Part shown: piece after piece, positions 1 through 9,980 of the stretch
How positions within the stretch are numbered: the stretch's first letter is position 1
How the letters are laid out: each line of letters starts with the position of its first letter
Source of the DNA: Proteiniborus ethanoligenes
GTDB taxonomy: Bacteria > Bacillota > Clostridia > Tissierellales > Proteiniboraceae
Reading direction: 5' to 3'
Length of the DNA stretch: 62,320 bases
Assembly (NCBI RefSeq): GCF_900107485.1
Contig: NZ_FNQE01000025.1
Location: 1 to 62,320, forward strand
Notes under the pieces: model-generated
What the model was told of the DNA's origin: nothing
The model's input: the letters and a program-made list of their open reading frames with translations, nothing else
Database searches by the model: none
Made by a program: the position numbers and the translations under genes

Positions 1-68
1 AAATTTGAGTTGCGAGACTGCGGAAAATGACCTAACTCGATTTCCTGAATGCTTTTATCATATATCTT

Positions 69-97
69 TTGAAAATTCAGAACTATAATGGTATAAT
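69..97 (+). promoter_or_regulatory. Probable sigma-A promoter of the S41 protease gene
   Basis: A -35 TTGAAA at 69-74 and a perfect -10 TATAAT at 92-97 are separated by 17 bp. The gene start at 150 follows about 50 bp downstream with a GAGGTG ribosome binding site. The match to the vegetative consensus is seen directly; activity is inferred. Confidence 0.75.
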
Positions 98-149
98 GTT
101 TACATATATTTAATAAAATAGATAACATAATGCTTATTGAGGTGACAAT

Positions 150-1379
150 ATGATATCCAAGAAAAGAGCAGTGATTATAGCTGTTTTGCTAGTATTAGTA
201 ACTAGTGCATCCACATTTGTTTTTAGTAATATGATACAGATATCTCTTAAAGATAAAGTTATTATTACTCAAAGTGAATACAATGACTTAGCAAGTGTAT
301 ATAGGAAATATTCTAAGAACATTCTTTTAGAAGATATAGTAAAAGAATATTATCTAAGAGATGTAGATGAAGATGTGCTATTAGAAGGACAACTGAAGGG
401 TCTGTTTAGTGCTATTGAAGATCCTTATTCAGTGTACATGACAAAGGATGAATTTAAAAGTTTTATGGAGCATACTAAAGGTGTATTTGGAGGGATTGGT
501 GTTTATGTTGCTCCAGGAGATGACAATCTAATAACTGTAGTATCGCCTATAGAAGATACCCCGGGAGAAAGAGCAGGTATAAAACCTGGAGATAAAATTA
601 TTAAAGTAGATGGCAGGGAGTTTACTGCTGATAAAATGGATGAAGCAGTTAAACATATGAAGGGTGAACCGGGTACAGAGGTATTACTTACTATTATGAG
701 AAAAGACTTAGAGGGTAATTCGCAAATTTTCGATAAAAATATTAAAAGAGAAGAAATCAGAATCAAAAGTGTTAAATCAAACATGCTTAAGGATAACATT
801 GGATATATAAGAATCATTTCTTTTGACGATTTCACTTATAATGATTTTATGGCACACTTAAAAGAATTACAAAATAAAGGTATGAAAGGCTTAGTATTAG
901 ATTTAAGAAATAATCCTGGAGGACTTTTAGATATTTCTGCTAAAATTGCAGATGAATTAATGGGTGAAGGAACTATAGTTTATACAGAAACAAAGAAAAA
1001 AGAAAGAGAATATTTAAAATCAGATAAAAATAAATTAGGAATACCTTTAACAGTCTTGGTAAATGAAGGTAGTGCAAGTGCTTCAGAAATCCTTTCAGGA
1101 GCCCTTCAAGATACCAAGGAAGGTACTATAATAGGAACTACTACTTTTGGTAAAGGTGTTGTACAGCGAATAAAAGAGCTTTCGGATGGCTCGGGGTTTA
1201 AAATCACTGTATCCGAATATTTCACACCTAATGGAAGAAATATTCAAGGCATAGGAATAGAGCCTGACATTATAGTTGAGATACCTAAGGATGTTGAGCA
1301 AATAGGTGTAGAAAATCTAGAAGAGGACACTCAGCTTCAAAAAGCAATTGAGGTAGTGAAAGAAAAGATTAATAAATAA
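150..1379 (+). CDS. S41 family C-terminal processing peptidase (CtpA/CtpB type)
   Basis: Membrane-anchored serine protease of the tail-specific protease family, which cleaves proteins outside the membrane near their C-termini. Residues 8-28 form one N-terminal transmembrane segment. A PDZ domain covers roughly 105-190 and the S41 protease core about 210-390. The Ser-Lys dyad is visible: Ser310 in the SASASE stretch and Lys335 in FGKG, with Gln339 four residues on, the same spacing as in Bacillus CtpB. At 409 residues it has the normal family length. The start is the ATG at 150 behind GAGGTG. It lies upstream of uvrB, a common neighbourhood in Clostridia, and is separated from the convergent lipoprotein gene by a shared terminator. 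The physiological substrate cannot be told from sequence. Confidence 0.93.
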   Translation: MISKKRAVIIAVLLVLVTSASTFVFSNMIQISLKDKVIITQSEYNDLASVYRKYSKNILLEDIVKEYYLRDVDEDVLLEGQLKGLFSAIEDPYSVYMTKDEFKSFMEHTKGVFGGIGVYVAPGDDNLITVVSPIEDTPGERAGIKPGDKIIKVDGREFTADKMDEAVKHMKGEPGTEVLLTIMRKDLEGNSQIFDKNIKREEIRIKSVKSNMLKDNIGYIRIISFDDFTYNDFMAHLKELQNKGMKGLVLDLRNNPGGLLDISAKIADELMGEGTIVYTETKKKEREYLKSDKNKLGIPLTVLVNEGSASASEILSGALQDTKEGTIIGTTTFGKGVVQRIKELSDGSGFKITVSEYFTPNGRNIQGIGIEPDIIVEIPKDVEQIGVENLEEDTQLQKAIEVVKEKINK

Positions 1380-1394
1380 TGGAGAGAATATATT

Positions 1395-1424
1395 AAAGGA
1401 TAGCTTTTTAGCTATCCTTTTCAT
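1395..1424. terminator. Bidirectional terminator overlapping a stop codon
   Basis: An 11-bp stem (AAAGGATAGCT with AGCTATCCTTT) is flanked by an A-run on the left and a T-run on the right, so it can end transcripts from both convergent genes. The last codons of the minus-strand lipoprotein gene lie inside the hairpin. Confidence 0.8.
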
Positions 1425-2994
1425 ATTCATTAAGTTCATCAAAATTAATACCATATATAAACTGAGAATCAGCATTATCTGAAGATGGAACTACGCTAAA
1501 AAAGCCTGTGTTTAAATTGTGGCTATAATAAATATTCTTATCTAGTACCTGTCCTAGTAGTTCGGATTCATCCTTTTTAAGATTATATAAATATATAGAA
1601 TAATCAGTGGAGGTGTTATTTTTACCAACTATGAAAATTGTGTCCTTATTGACAATAGAAAATTCCCTAGTATCAATATCAGTTAACAATGTTTCCTCAT
1701 TTTTCTTTAAATCATAGATATACAATTCGTATTTATCTTCTTTTTCTACTTTTTTTCTATAAATTAGCCTATTATCGTCTATAAATTTACCCTCAATACC
1801 AGAGCTGATTTTTCTTGATTTATCATCACTTTTCTTAAAATACAGACTAGAAATATCTTTGGTAAAATCACTTTCCTCAAGAACAAAGGCATCTCCATTT
1901 ACGTCAAAATTAGTAATATTTAAATTTACCTTAAACAAAACCATTTCCTCATTATTCAAGGTATCCAGAGTAATTATTGAAGATACCTTCTGATCATCAT
2001 TATTTACTGCGCACAATATGTGGTTGTTCTGCCATTTTATATTCCACGTATGTCTGCGATCCATTGGAGTAATTTTTTGAGTTAGGTTACTATCTAAATT
2101 TACTACATATAAATCAGTTAGTTTTCCATTATACTCAATTATTGCAAGTTTTTTTAAATCTGGGCTAAATTCAACAGAAAAAATAGAGTTATTAGTTGAA
2201 TAAATTTTTCTTTTCTCAAAGCTGTTAAGATCGTATAACCAAAGACTTTCGCTAGATATATTGTCGTTTTCCTCTCTTTGGACATAAGCAATAAAGCTAT
2301 CCTTTGCATAGTCAATTATCTTACCTTGATCAATAGTCTCAGATAAAAGTATTGGCTGGGCATTTAAGATGTCGCCACTATCAGAGTTGATTTTTGCTTT
2401 GAACATAAAAAGAGGGCTACTAGGATTATTTTTTAGAAATGTATTATTTAATCTCACATTCCATATGTACTCACTATTTTCTTTTATAAGACTTACAACG
2501 GGCATAGTGTTAGCAGTATACTTAAATTGAGTATATATTTTATTAAGAACCTGGGCCCTATCAAATTTTATTTGGATGGGCTTATAGTTGCTAGGAATAA
2601 CATTGAATTTTAAATCCTTAAGTGGCAAATCATCAATATCTTCAAGCTTAATCAAAATTTGTGGAACTACTATATCTTTTTTACCCCATTCTTTTTTTAC
2701 TGAGGTATATATGTTAACTTCATTGTTTACCCTAGATATGCTGTCAACACTGGCAGTAGAGCATTCAACTACACCAAATTTAACTAAAAAGTATTGACCT
2801 CTGTCTTTTTCCATTAACTCAACAGCGGGAGAGATAGATTGGAAGCCCTTAGACAATATTGTTTTCTCTACTTTATATTCTATGTCAGATGTCACATTTG
2901 TAGAAAGGCTAGAGTCAACTAAAGGTGTATTACTTTTAGGACTGCAAGCAGTTAAAGTTAACATCAATGACACATATAATATCCCTTTCTTCAT
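1408..2994 (-). CDS. Predicted lipoprotein with TolB/DPP-IV-like beta-propeller repeats
   Basis: A 528-residue exported protein of unknown function. The N-terminus is a lipoprotein signal with a lipobox Leu-Thr-Ala-Cys and Cys17 as the lipidation site. The middle and C-terminal parts (about 215-520) carry repeated units of the type 'LYDLNS', 'LYVVNLD', 'LYIYDLKK' and 'IYLYNLKK'. These are blade motifs of six- or seven-bladed propellers such as TolB and the DPP-IV N-terminal domain. No protease domain follows the propeller, so a peptidase role is not supported. The start ATG has an AGGAGGT site 7-8 bases upstream. The gene stands alone, divergent from uvrB and convergent with the S41 protease. 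The LexA box lies between it and uvrB, but I see no reason to assign this gene to SOS control. Confidence 0.75.
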   Translation of the reverse strand: MKKGILYVSLMLTLTACSPKSNTPLVDSSLSTNVTSDIEYKVEKTILSKGFQSISPAVELMEKDRGQYFLVKFGVVECSTASVDSISRVNNEVNIYTSVKKEWGKKDIVVPQILIKLEDIDDLPLKDLKFNVIPSNYKPIQIKFDRAQVLNKIYTQFKYTANTMPVVSLIKENSEYIWNVRLNNTFLKNNPSSPLFMFKAKINSDSGDILNAQPILLSETIDQGKIIDYAKDSFIAYVQREENDNISSESLWLYDLNSFEKRKIYSTNNSIFSVEFSPDLKKLAIIEYNGKLTDLYVVNLDSNLTQKITPMDRRHTWNIKWQNNHILCAVNNDDQKVSSIITLDTLNNEEMVLFKVNLNITNFDVNGDAFVLEESDFTKDISSLYFKKSDDKSRKISSGIEGKFIDDNRLIYRKKVEKEDKYELYIYDLKKNEETLLTDIDTREFSIVNKDTIFIVGKNNTSTDYSIYLYNLKKDESELLGQVLDKNIYYSHNLNTGFFSVVPSSDNADSQFIYGINFDELNEYEKDS

Positions 2995-3129
2995 TTAAAT
3001 TACCTCCTACTATGAGTTATATATTCCACATTAAATCAAAATGACCTTCTAAAATTAATAATAATTTTTTGGAAAAATAAAATATATTTGATATATTGAT
3101 TTATATGAATATTAAATATATAATTAATA

Positions 3130-3143
3130 CGAACAAGTGTTCC
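3130..3143. promoter_or_regulatory. LexA (DinR) operator, SOS box of uvrBA
   Basis: The 14-mer CGAACAAGTGTTCC matches every position of the Gram-positive LexA/DinR consensus CGAACRNRYGTTYC. It lies 65 bases before the uvrB start, where LexA would block transcription until DNA damage. I found no second copy next to uvrA or uvrC. Confidence 0.88.
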
Positions 3144-3207
3144 GAAATTGTGATTAAATTAATTTTGTGAGATACTATGGTTTATAAGTATAAATTGAGG
3201 TGATACC

Positions 3208-5181
3208 TTGAACAAATTTAAAATAAAATCAGAGTTTAAACCTACTGGCGATCAGCCTCAGGCTATTGAGCAGTTAGTTAATGGAATAAATAAAGGCCTA
3301 AGCTCTCAGACTCTTCTAGGGGTTACAGGCTCTGGTAAGACATTTACCATGGCTAATATAATTGAAAGAACTCAAAAACCAACTATTGTAATAGCACATA
3401 ATAAAACATTAGCGGCACAGCTAACTAGTGAGTTCAAGGAATTTTTCCCTGACAATGCTGTAGAATACTTTGTAAGCTATTATGATTATTACCAACCAGA
3501 AGCATATGTACCCCATACGGATACATATATAGAGAAGGATGCATCAATAAATGATGAAATTGATAAGCTAAGGCACTCTGCAACGGCTGCGTTATTTGAA
3601 AGAAGAGACGTAATAATAGTAGCTAGTGTGTCTTGTATATATGGATTAGGAGATCCAATCGATTATGAAAATCTAGTACTATCCTTAAGACCAGGAATGA
3701 TAAAGGATAGAGATGAAATCATAAGAAAGCTTGTAGATATTCAGTATGAAAGAAATGATATAAACTTTGTTAGAGGAACCTTTAGAGTTAGGGGGGATGT
3801 GGTGGAAATATTCCCAGCTTCGTCTAATGAGCATGCTATTAGAGTAGAACTTTTTGGAGATGAAGTAGAAAAAATAACAGAAGTCAATGCTTTGACTGGT
3901 GAGATTATAGGAACTAGAAGCCATATTTCCATATTTCCTGCATCTCACTATGCTACAAGCCCAGAAAAGATTGAAAGAGCTATAAAGAGCATAGAAGAGG
4001 AATTAGAGGAAAGATTAAAGGAACTAGCTAAGGAGGATAAGCTCTTAGAAGCTCAAAGACTACAGCAAAGAACCATGTACGATATAGAGATGTTACGGGA
4101 AATGGGATTTTGTCAAGGAATAGAGAACTACTCTAGGCATATTAGTGCAAGACCACCAGGAAGCAAGCCCTACACTTTACTAGATTATTTCCCAGAGGAT
4201 TATCTTATGATAATAGATGAGTCCCATGTTACTATTCCTCAGATTAGAGGAATGTATGCAGGAGACAAATCAAGAAAAACTACCTTGGTAGACTATGGGT
4301 TTAGGCTACCTTCTGCACTTGACAATAGACCACTTCAGTTTGATGAGTTTGAAAAGCATATTAATCAAGTATTATTCGTAAGTGCAACACCTGGACCTTA
4401 TGAGCTAGATAATTGTCAGCAAATTGTAGAGCAAATTATTAGACCAACAGGTCTATTAGATCCAGAAGTTGAAGTTAGACCAACGAGAAATCAGATAGAT
4501 GATTTGGTAAAAGAAATAAACATTAGAGCAGAGAAAAACGAAAGAGTTTTAGTGACTACCTTAACTAAGAAAATGTCTGAGGACTTAACTAATTATTTTA
4601 AAGAAATAGGTATAAAAGTTACCTATCTACACTCAGATATTAAAACTATTGAAAGAATGGAAATAATAAGAGATCTTAGAATAGGCAAGTTTGATGTTCT
4701 TGTAGGCATCAATCTTTTGAGAGAAGGACTAGATTTACCAGAGGTTTCTCTAGTAGCAATACTAGATGCAGATAAAGAAGGCTTCTTAAGATCGGAAACA
4801 TCTATGGTACAGACTATAGGAAGAGCTGCTAGGAATTCAGAAGGCAAGGTTATAATGTATGCTGATAGAATAACAAATTCAATGCAGAAAGCAATAGACG
4901 AAACTAATAGAAGAAGGCATATACAGTTAAAATATAATAAAGAGCATAATATAATTCCTCAAACTATTAAAAAAGGCATAAGAGATGTTATCGAAGCTAC
5001 TAAGGTAGCAGAGGACCATGAAAAATATGGTTTTGATACAAAGAAAGAAATGGGTATAGATGAACTAATGGTTTATATTAAAAATCTTGAGATTGAAATG
5101 TTTGAGGCTGCAGAAAATTTACAATTTGAAAGAGCAGCAGAATTAAGAGATAAGATTAGCGAGTTAAAGAAAAAAATATAA
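3208..5181 (+). CDS. uvrB: Excinuclease ABC subunit UvrB
   Basis: Damage-verifying helicase-like subunit of nucleotide excision repair. It is loaded by UvrA and holds the pre-incision complex for UvrC. Seen directly: Walker A GVTGSGKT at residues 38-45, the Tyr-rich beta-hairpin region around [10 protein letters not shown], helicase motifs such as DESH and QTIGRAARN, and a C-terminal UVR coiled-coil domain (about 620-657) for binding UvrC. At 657 residues it is full length. The start is TTG at 3208 with GAGGTGAT about 6 bases upstream. It is preceded by a perfect LexA box and followed after about 100 bp by uvrA in the same direction, so a damage-inducible uvrBA operon is likely. Confidence 0.98.
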   Translation: MNKFKIKSEFKPTGDQPQAIEQLVNGINKGLSSQTLLGVTGSGKTFTMANIIERTQKPTIVIAHNKTLAAQLTSEFKEFFPDNAVEYFVSYYDYYQPEAYVPHTDTYIEKDASINDEIDKLRHSATAALFERRDVIIVASVSCIYGLGDPIDYENLVLSLRPGMIKDRDEIIRKLVDIQYERNDINFVRGTFRVRGDVVEIFPASSNEHAIRVELFGDEVEKITEVNALTGEIIGTRSHISIFPASHYATSPEKIERAIKSIEEELEERLKELAKEDKLLEAQRLQQRTMYDIEMLREMGFCQGIENYSRHISARPPGSKPYTLLDYFPEDYLMIIDESHVTIPQIRGMYAGDKSRKTTLVDYGFRLPSALDNRPLQFDEFEKHINQVLFVSATPGPYELDNCQQIVEQIIRPTGLLDPEVEVRPTRNQIDDLVKEINIRAEKNERVLVTTLTKKMSEDLTNYFKEIGIKVTYLHSDIKTIERMEIIRDLRIGKFDVLVGINLLREGLDLPEVSLVAILDADKEGFLRSETSMVQTIGRAARNSEGKVIMYADRITNSMQKAIDETNRRRHIQLKYNKEHNIIPQTIKKGIRDVIEATKVAEDHEKYGFDTKKEMGIDELMVYIKNLEIEMFEAAENLQFERAAELRDKISELKKKI

Positions 5182-5284
5182 TTACTTATGCATGTAGACT
5201 GTTGAAAAATGCATTTGTGTTATCCTGGGCATTAGCTAAGAATCTAGTATTAAAATACTCAGATAAGAAAAACGAGGTGCAGAA

Positions 5285-8110
5285 ATGTTAAAAGACAAAA
5301 TAATAATTAGAGGAGCAAAGGAGCACAATTTAAAAAATATTAATCTAGAGCTCCCAAGAAACAAATTTATTGTATTAACAGGCTTAAGTGGTTCTGGTAA
5401 ATCATCCCTTGCCTTTGATACCATATATGCAGAAGGTCAAAGAAGATATGTAGAGAGCCTTTCAGCCTATGCTAGACAGTTTTTAGGTCAAATGGAAAAA
5501 CCAGACGTTGAGTATATAGAAGGTTTATCTCCTGCCATATCCATAGATCAGAAGACTACAAGCAAAAACCCAAGATCTACTGTTGGAACAGTTACTGAGA
5601 TTTATGACTATTTAAGACTTCTGTATGCTAGAATAGGAACACCACATTGCTATAAATGTGGAAAGGAAATAACTTCTCAAACAGTTGACCAAATGGTGGA
5701 TCAAATACTATCCTTAGAGGAAAGAACTAGAATTCAGCTGCTTTCGCCTATTGTAAGAGGGCGCAAGGGGGAGCATCAAAAAATATTTGAAACCATAAGA
5801 AAAGAAGGCTTTGTGAGAGTAAGAGTAGATGGAGAATTAAAGGAATTAAGTGAAGAAATAAAGCTAGATAAAAATAAAAAACATAATATAGAAGTAGTAA
5901 TAGACAGATTAATAGTTAAGGAAGGAATAGAGCAAAGACTAACAGATTCCCTAGAAACAGGACTGAAGCTTTCAGAGGGATTAATAATAGTTGATGTAAT
6001 AGACAAGGAAGAATTACTCTTTAGCCAAAAACTATCCTGCCCTGACTGTGGTGTAGGCATAGATGATTTAGAGCCAAGATTATTTTCGTTTAACAGTCCC
6101 TTTGGTATGTGTCCAACCTGTAATGGATTAGGCAGCCACATGAAAATAGATCCTGAGCTAATTATTCCTAATAAAAACTTGTCTATAAATCAAGGCGCCA
6201 TAGCCCCTTATGCTAGCACGTCTGAAGACACATATTATTTTAAAATGTTTACTGCTATAGCAGAGTATTATGATTTTAGTCTGGATGATCCTATTAGCAG
6301 TGCGCCAAAAAAGTTAATAGATGAAATACTCTATGGAACAGGCAAAAGAGAAGTAGAATTTGAATTTGATAGTAGATTTGGTGGATGGAGAACATATAAA
6401 GCGCCTTTTGAAGGTGTAATACCTAATCTAGAAAGACGATATGGTGAAACAAATTCAGATTATATGCGCGATAAGATAGAAGGCTTTATGGGCATTATAC
6501 CTTGTCCTGACTGTAATGGAAATAGGCTAAAGCCAGAAGCACTTGCAGTAACTATAGGAGAGCTAAATATTTCAGAGTTTACTCATATGTCCGTAAGACA
6601 GGCAATAGACTTTGTGAATAATTTAAGCTTAACTAAAATGCAGGAAAAAATTGCATATCAAATTTTAAAAGAAATAAGAGAAAGACTAAAGTTCCTTGTA
6701 GATGTGGGATTAGATTATCTAACATTATCAAGAAATGCAGGGACTCTTTCTGGCGGAGAGTCTCAGAGAATAAGGCTAGCTACTCAAATAGGCTCAAGCC
6801 TAGTAGGAGTTCTCTATGTATTAGACGAACCAAGCATTGGGCTTCATCAACGAGATAATGATAGACTACTAAAAACCCTTAGAAGTCTTACAGACCTAGG
6901 AAATACTTTAATAGTAGTAGAGCATGATGAAGATACTATGTATTGTGCTGACCACATAGTAGACATAGGACCAGGGGCAGGTGTTCATGGAGGCTATATA
7001 GTTGCAGAAGGAAGCCTTGAAGATATAAAAAAATGCAAGGAATCTATTACAGGCCAATATTTAAGTGGTACTAAAAAAATAGAAATTCCGAAAAAGAGAA
7101 GAAAGCCAAACGGCAAATGGGTAGAGGTACTAGGCGCTGCAGAAAACAACCTAAAGGATATAGATGTTAGGATACCCTTAGGTGTGTTCACATCTATAAC
7201 AGGTGTTTCAGGCTCTGGTAAAAGCACATTAGTAAATGAAATATTGTATAAAAGACTATCTCAGGAGCTACACAACTCTAAGGTTAAACCAGGAAAACAT
7301 AAAGACATATTAGGCATGGAGCATATTGATAAAATCATAGATATAGATCAATCACCTATAGGTAGAACACCTAGATCAAACCCTGCAACGTATACAGGAG
7401 TATTTGATCAGATTAGGGACTTATTTGCTATGACTCCAGAGGCTAAAGCTAGAGGATATAGTAAGGGCCGCTTTAGCTTCAATGTGAAGGGCGGAAGATG
7501 TGAAGCTTGTAGAGGAGATGGTATATTAAAGATAGAAATGCACTTTTTGCCTGATGTATATGTTCCATGTGAAGTATGTAAGGGCAAAAGATATAACAGA
7601 GAAACTCTGCAAGTAAAATATAAAGGAAAGACTATATCAGATATATTGGATATGACAGTAGAGGAATCTGTAGAATTCTTCGATAGCATACCAAGCATAA
7701 AGAGAAAGCTAGAGACCATGTACGAAGTAGGGCTTGGATATATAAAGCTAGGTCAACCTTCAACGCAGCTTTCAGGTGGGGAAGCACAGAGGGTCAAATT
7801 AGCCACAGAGCTTAGCAAAAGAAGTACAGGCAAAACCCTATATATTCTTGACGAGCCTACAACTGGTCTTCATACAGCAGATATTCACAAGCTTATTAAG
7901 GTGTTAAATCAGTTAGTAGATGCTGGAAATGCAGTAGTAGTTATTGAACATAATTTAGATGTAATCAAAACCTCTGACTATATAATAGATTTAGGGCCAG
8001 AAGGCGGAGATAAGGGTGGTACAGTAATTGCTAAAGGAACACCAGAGGAAATATGCAAGATTAAAGAATCATATACAGGTCATTTCTTAAAAAAAGTATT
8101 AGAAAAATAA
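5285..8110 (+). CDS. uvrA: Excinuclease ABC subunit UvrA
   Basis: Dimeric ABC-type ATPase that scans DNA for lesions and delivers UvrB. It contains two ABC ATPase modules: Walker [10 protein letters not shown] at residues 33-41 and GVSGSGKST near 640, with two LSGGE signature motifs (near 490 and 830). Zinc-binding cysteine pairs are visible near 253-283 (CPDC..CPTC) and 738-765 (CEAC..CEVC). At 941 residues it matches the family. The start ATG at 5285 has GAGGTG upstream. It probably shares the LexA-controlled uvrB transcript, because I see no SOS box of its own in the 103-bp gap. Confidence 0.98.
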   Translation: MLKDKIIIRGAKEHNLKNINLELPRNKFIVLTGLSGSGKSSLAFDTIYAEGQRRYVESLSAYARQFLGQMEKPDVEYIEGLSPAISIDQKTTSKNPRSTVGTVTEIYDYLRLLYARIGTPHCYKCGKEITSQTVDQMVDQILSLEERTRIQLLSPIVRGRKGEHQKIFETIRKEGFVRVRVDGELKELSEEIKLDKNKKHNIEVVIDRLIVKEGIEQRLTDSLETGLKLSEGLIIVDVIDKEELLFSQKLSCPDCGVGIDDLEPRLFSFNSPFGMCPTCNGLGSHMKIDPELIIPNKNLSINQGAIAPYASTSEDTYYFKMFTAIAEYYDFSLDDPISSAPKKLIDEILYGTGKREVEFEFDSRFGGWRTYKAPFEGVIPNLERRYGETNSDYMRDKIEGFMGIIPCPDCNGNRLKPEALAVTIGELNISEFTHMSVRQAIDFVNNLSLTKMQEKIAYQILKEIRERLKFLVDVGLDYLTLSRNAGTLSGGESQRIRLATQIGSSLVGVLYVLDEPSIGLHQRDNDRLLKTLRSLTDLGNTLIVVEHDEDTMYCADHIVDIGPGAGVHGGYIVAEGSLEDIKKCKESITGQYLSGTKKIEIPKKRRKPNGKWVEVLGAAENNLKDIDVRIPLGVFTSITGVSGSGKSTLVNEILYKRLSQELHNSKVKPGKHKDILGMEHIDKIIDIDQSPIGRTPRSNPATYTGVFDQIRDLFAMTPEAKARGYSKGRFSFNVKGGRCEACRGDGILKIEMHFLPDVYVPCEVCKGKRYNRETLQVKYKGKTISDILDMTVEESVEFFDSIPSIKRKLETMYEVGLGYIKLGQPSTQLSGGEAQRVKLATELSKRSTGKTLYILDEPTTGLHTADIHKLIKVLNQLVDAGNAVVVIEHNLDVIKTSDYIIDLGPEGGDKGGTVIAKGTPEEICKIKESYTGHFLKKVLEK

Positions 8111-8123
8111 ATATTAGTATAAT

Positions 8124-8174
8124 CCCCTTAATTTTGTCAATAATTTTAGTAAAAGCAAATTAGGGGGTTTTTTT
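8124..8174 (+). terminator. Terminator-like hairpin whose 3' arm contains the next gene's ribosome binding site
   Basis: Bases 8124-8136 (CCCCTTAATTTTG) pair with 8156-8167 (CAAATTAGGGGG) with one bulged T, followed by seven Ts ending directly at the ATG at 8175. The hairpin can terminate uvrA transcripts. It also buries the AGGGGG that would serve the downstream gene. Confidence 0.7.
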
Positions 8175-8717
8175 ATGAAAAAAAGCTTAGTGTTTTTACT
8201 AGTTGGAATAATACTTTTACTATCAGCTACAGCCTTTGCAGGAGGATATTTCAAAAGAATAGATGTATTTATAAAGGATATAAAGATAGAGGTAGATGGA
8301 ATAAATATAAAAACAGATACAGAGCCTTTCATATACAATGACCGAGTGTTTGTTCCATTGAGACCAGTAGCAGATGGCTTAGGATGTGAAGTTACATGGG
8401 ACAGCAAAGAAAACAAGGTTATAATAAACAAATATAAGGATTTTCCAGAATGTGATTATTTAAATGGTGAAATATTCGTATATGGAATGATAACTAAAAT
8501 AGACCATGAAAACAAAACCATAGAAATTGAGCAGCATATTGACGATAATAGCAGGGAAGTAACTCCATTACTAAGTATAAGAGAAGATGTCATTATACTA
8601 CTTCAGAGAAATGATAAAACTATGAATATTGATTTTAGCGATTTGAAATGTGGAGATATTTTAGGGGCAGTTATAGACAAGGATAATTTCATAAGAGGAA
8701 TAATAATATCCTTCTAA
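8175..8717 (+). CDS. Secreted protein with copper amine oxidase N-terminal-like domain
   Basis: A 180-residue exported protein. A hydrophobic signal peptide covers residues 4-22 with an AFA cleavage motif. Residues about 28-80 match the copper amine oxidase N-terminal-like domain (residues such as 'RVFVPLRPVADGLG' and 'VTWD'). In Clostridia this domain is a widespread extracytoplasmic module unrelated to amine oxidation. The remaining 100 residues show no motif I recognise and look like a small beta-rich domain. The start ATG follows seven Ts and its only Shine-Dalgarno candidate is the AGGGGG at 8163-8167, inside the terminator stem. Function unknown. Confidence 0.7.
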   Translation: MKKSLVFLLVGIILLLSATAFAGGYFKRIDVFIKDIKIEVDGINIKTDTEPFIYNDRVFVPLRPVADGLGCEVTWDSKENKVIINKYKDFPECDYLNGEIFVYGMITKIDHENKTIEIEQHIDDNSREVTPLLSIREDVIILLQRNDKTMNIDFSDLKCGDILGAVIDKDNFIRGIIISF

Positions 8718-8744
8718 AGACTAGAGAAGATTTTAATATAAGAT

Positions 8745-8778
8745 AGGGCTGACCATTGTGTCAGTTCTTTAATTTTTT
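8745..8778 (+). terminator. Probable terminator after the secreted protein gene
   Basis: A stem of about 8 bp with G-U pairs (GGGCTGAC with GTCAGTTC, loop CATTGT) is followed by a T-rich tract. It is weaker than the other terminators in the window. Confidence 0.5.
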
Positions 8779-8838
8779 GTTACCAAAGACTTATTTCTAT
8801 AAATATAATTTATAACATTAATGTTTATTGCTCTTTTT

Positions 8839-8926
8839 GCTTTCTTGTAATAATATGATGTTATTGAGAAAAGTCTAGAGTGTTTTGGGCATGTTTAATA
8901 AACACATCATAACATAACAAGAAAGC
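8839..8926. repeat. Long imperfect inverted repeat upstream of the AEC carrier
   Basis: Bases 8839-8864 (beginning GCTTTCTTGT) and 8901-8926 (ending ACAAGAAAGC) are inverted copies over about 26 bases, with 10 perfect outer pairs and a few inner mismatches, around a 36-base loop. The right arm ends 12 bases before the TTG start of the carrier gene, so an RNA fold could mask its translation start. It might also be a binding site or a mobile-element remnant. Confidence 0.55.
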
Positions 8927-8938
8927 AGGCTGATAACT

Positions 8939-9895
8939 TTGATATTTCAAAATTTTATTTTTAGTATAAATGCTGTTTTCCCAGTTTTTATAATTATTAT
9001 ATTGGGATATGTTTTAAAAACGAAAGGTATAACAGATGAACACAGCATAAAGAAGATGAATACTATTTTATTTAATATAGCATTACCTATGCTATTATTT
9101 AGGGATATTTCTCGTTCGAATTTTAATGATTTTTTTAATTTAAAATTGCTAATTTTTGCCCTTGTTGCAACTCTTTTATCATTTATACTAATATGGCTAG
9201 GTGCAGAACTATTAATTAAAGAAAAAAGCTCTATAGGTGCATTTGTGCAAGGTTCTTTCAGGAGTAACTATGCCCTTATAGGACTAGCATTAGCATCTAA
9301 CATTGGAGGTAGTGATGCAGTCACAAAAGGTGCACTAATAACTGCTTTTGTTATTCCCTTATATAATATATTAGCAGTTATTGTCTTAACCATAAGATCA
9401 GAAGGTAATAATAAAATAGGGATAAAATCAACTTTTACTAATATTGTAAAGAATCCATTGATAATAGGAATAGTCCTTGGCTTACCATTTTGCATACTAG
9501 GCATTAGGCTTCCAGCAGTTATAGAAACTTCCGTAGATTATATGGCAAGAATTGCAACACCTATTGCTATGTTAGCCATAGGTGGCACTATATCCTTAGA
9601 TCAGATTAAAAACAAAAAAATGAAGCTGGCAATGGCTGCGGCTACGATTAAGATTATACTGCTACCTATTGTCTTTACTCCTATTGCTGTGCTTTTAGGT
9701 ATAAATGGGAATGCTTTATTAGTTTTATATATTATGCTAGGCTCACCTACAGCAGTTAGCAGTTATGTCATGGCCTGCAACATGAATGGCGATGAAGAAC
9801 TAGCTGCAGATATATTCATAATAACCACTTTGCTTTCTGTATTTACATTTACCATTGGTATATACATATTTAAGACTTTTGGACTTTTAGTTTAG
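8939..9895 (+). CDS. AEC family (auxin efflux carrier-like) transporter
   Basis: A 318-residue integral membrane protein with about ten hydrophobic segments arranged as two halves, the layout of the AEC family. Bacterial members are malonate/malate-type or uncharacterised carriers. Recognisable pieces are the N-terminal 'ILGYVLK' segment, the 'RSNYALIGLAL' segment in the first half and 'LGSPTAVSSYVMA' in the last third, typical of permease family PF03547. The start is a TTG at 8939; the ribosome binding site is weak and lies at the end of the inverted repeat. The gene stands alone and is followed by a strong bidirectional terminator. The substrate is not predictable. Confidence 0.85.
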   Translation: MIFQNFIFSINAVFPVFIIIILGYVLKTKGITDEHSIKKMNTILFNIALPMLLFRDISRSNFNDFFNLKLLIFALVATLLSFILIWLGAELLIKEKSSIGAFVQGSFRSNYALIGLALASNIGGSDAVTKGALITAFVIPLYNILAVIVLTIRSEGNNKIGIKSTFTNIVKNPLIIGIVLGLPFCILGIRLPAVIETSVDYMARIATPIAMLAIGGTISLDQIKNKKMKLAMAAATIKIILLPIVFTPIAVLLGINGNALLVLYIMLGSPTAVSSYVMACNMNGDEELAADIFIITTLLSVFTFTIGIYIFKTFGLLV

Positions 9896-9930
9896 TTTTG
9901 GACAGGCTATATGTAATACTAAAAAGGGGA

Positions 9931-9976
9931 GGGGGTTATTGCTTCAATTTTACCATTAAAGCAATAACCCCCTTTT
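9931..9976. terminator. Bidirectional terminator between the AEC carrier and the ABC exporter pair
   Basis: A perfect 14-bp stem (GGGGGTTATTGCTT with AAGCAATAACCCCC) has a 14-base loop, with T-runs on both outer sides when read on the respective strands. Confidence 0.88.
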
Positions 9977-9980
9977 GGCT

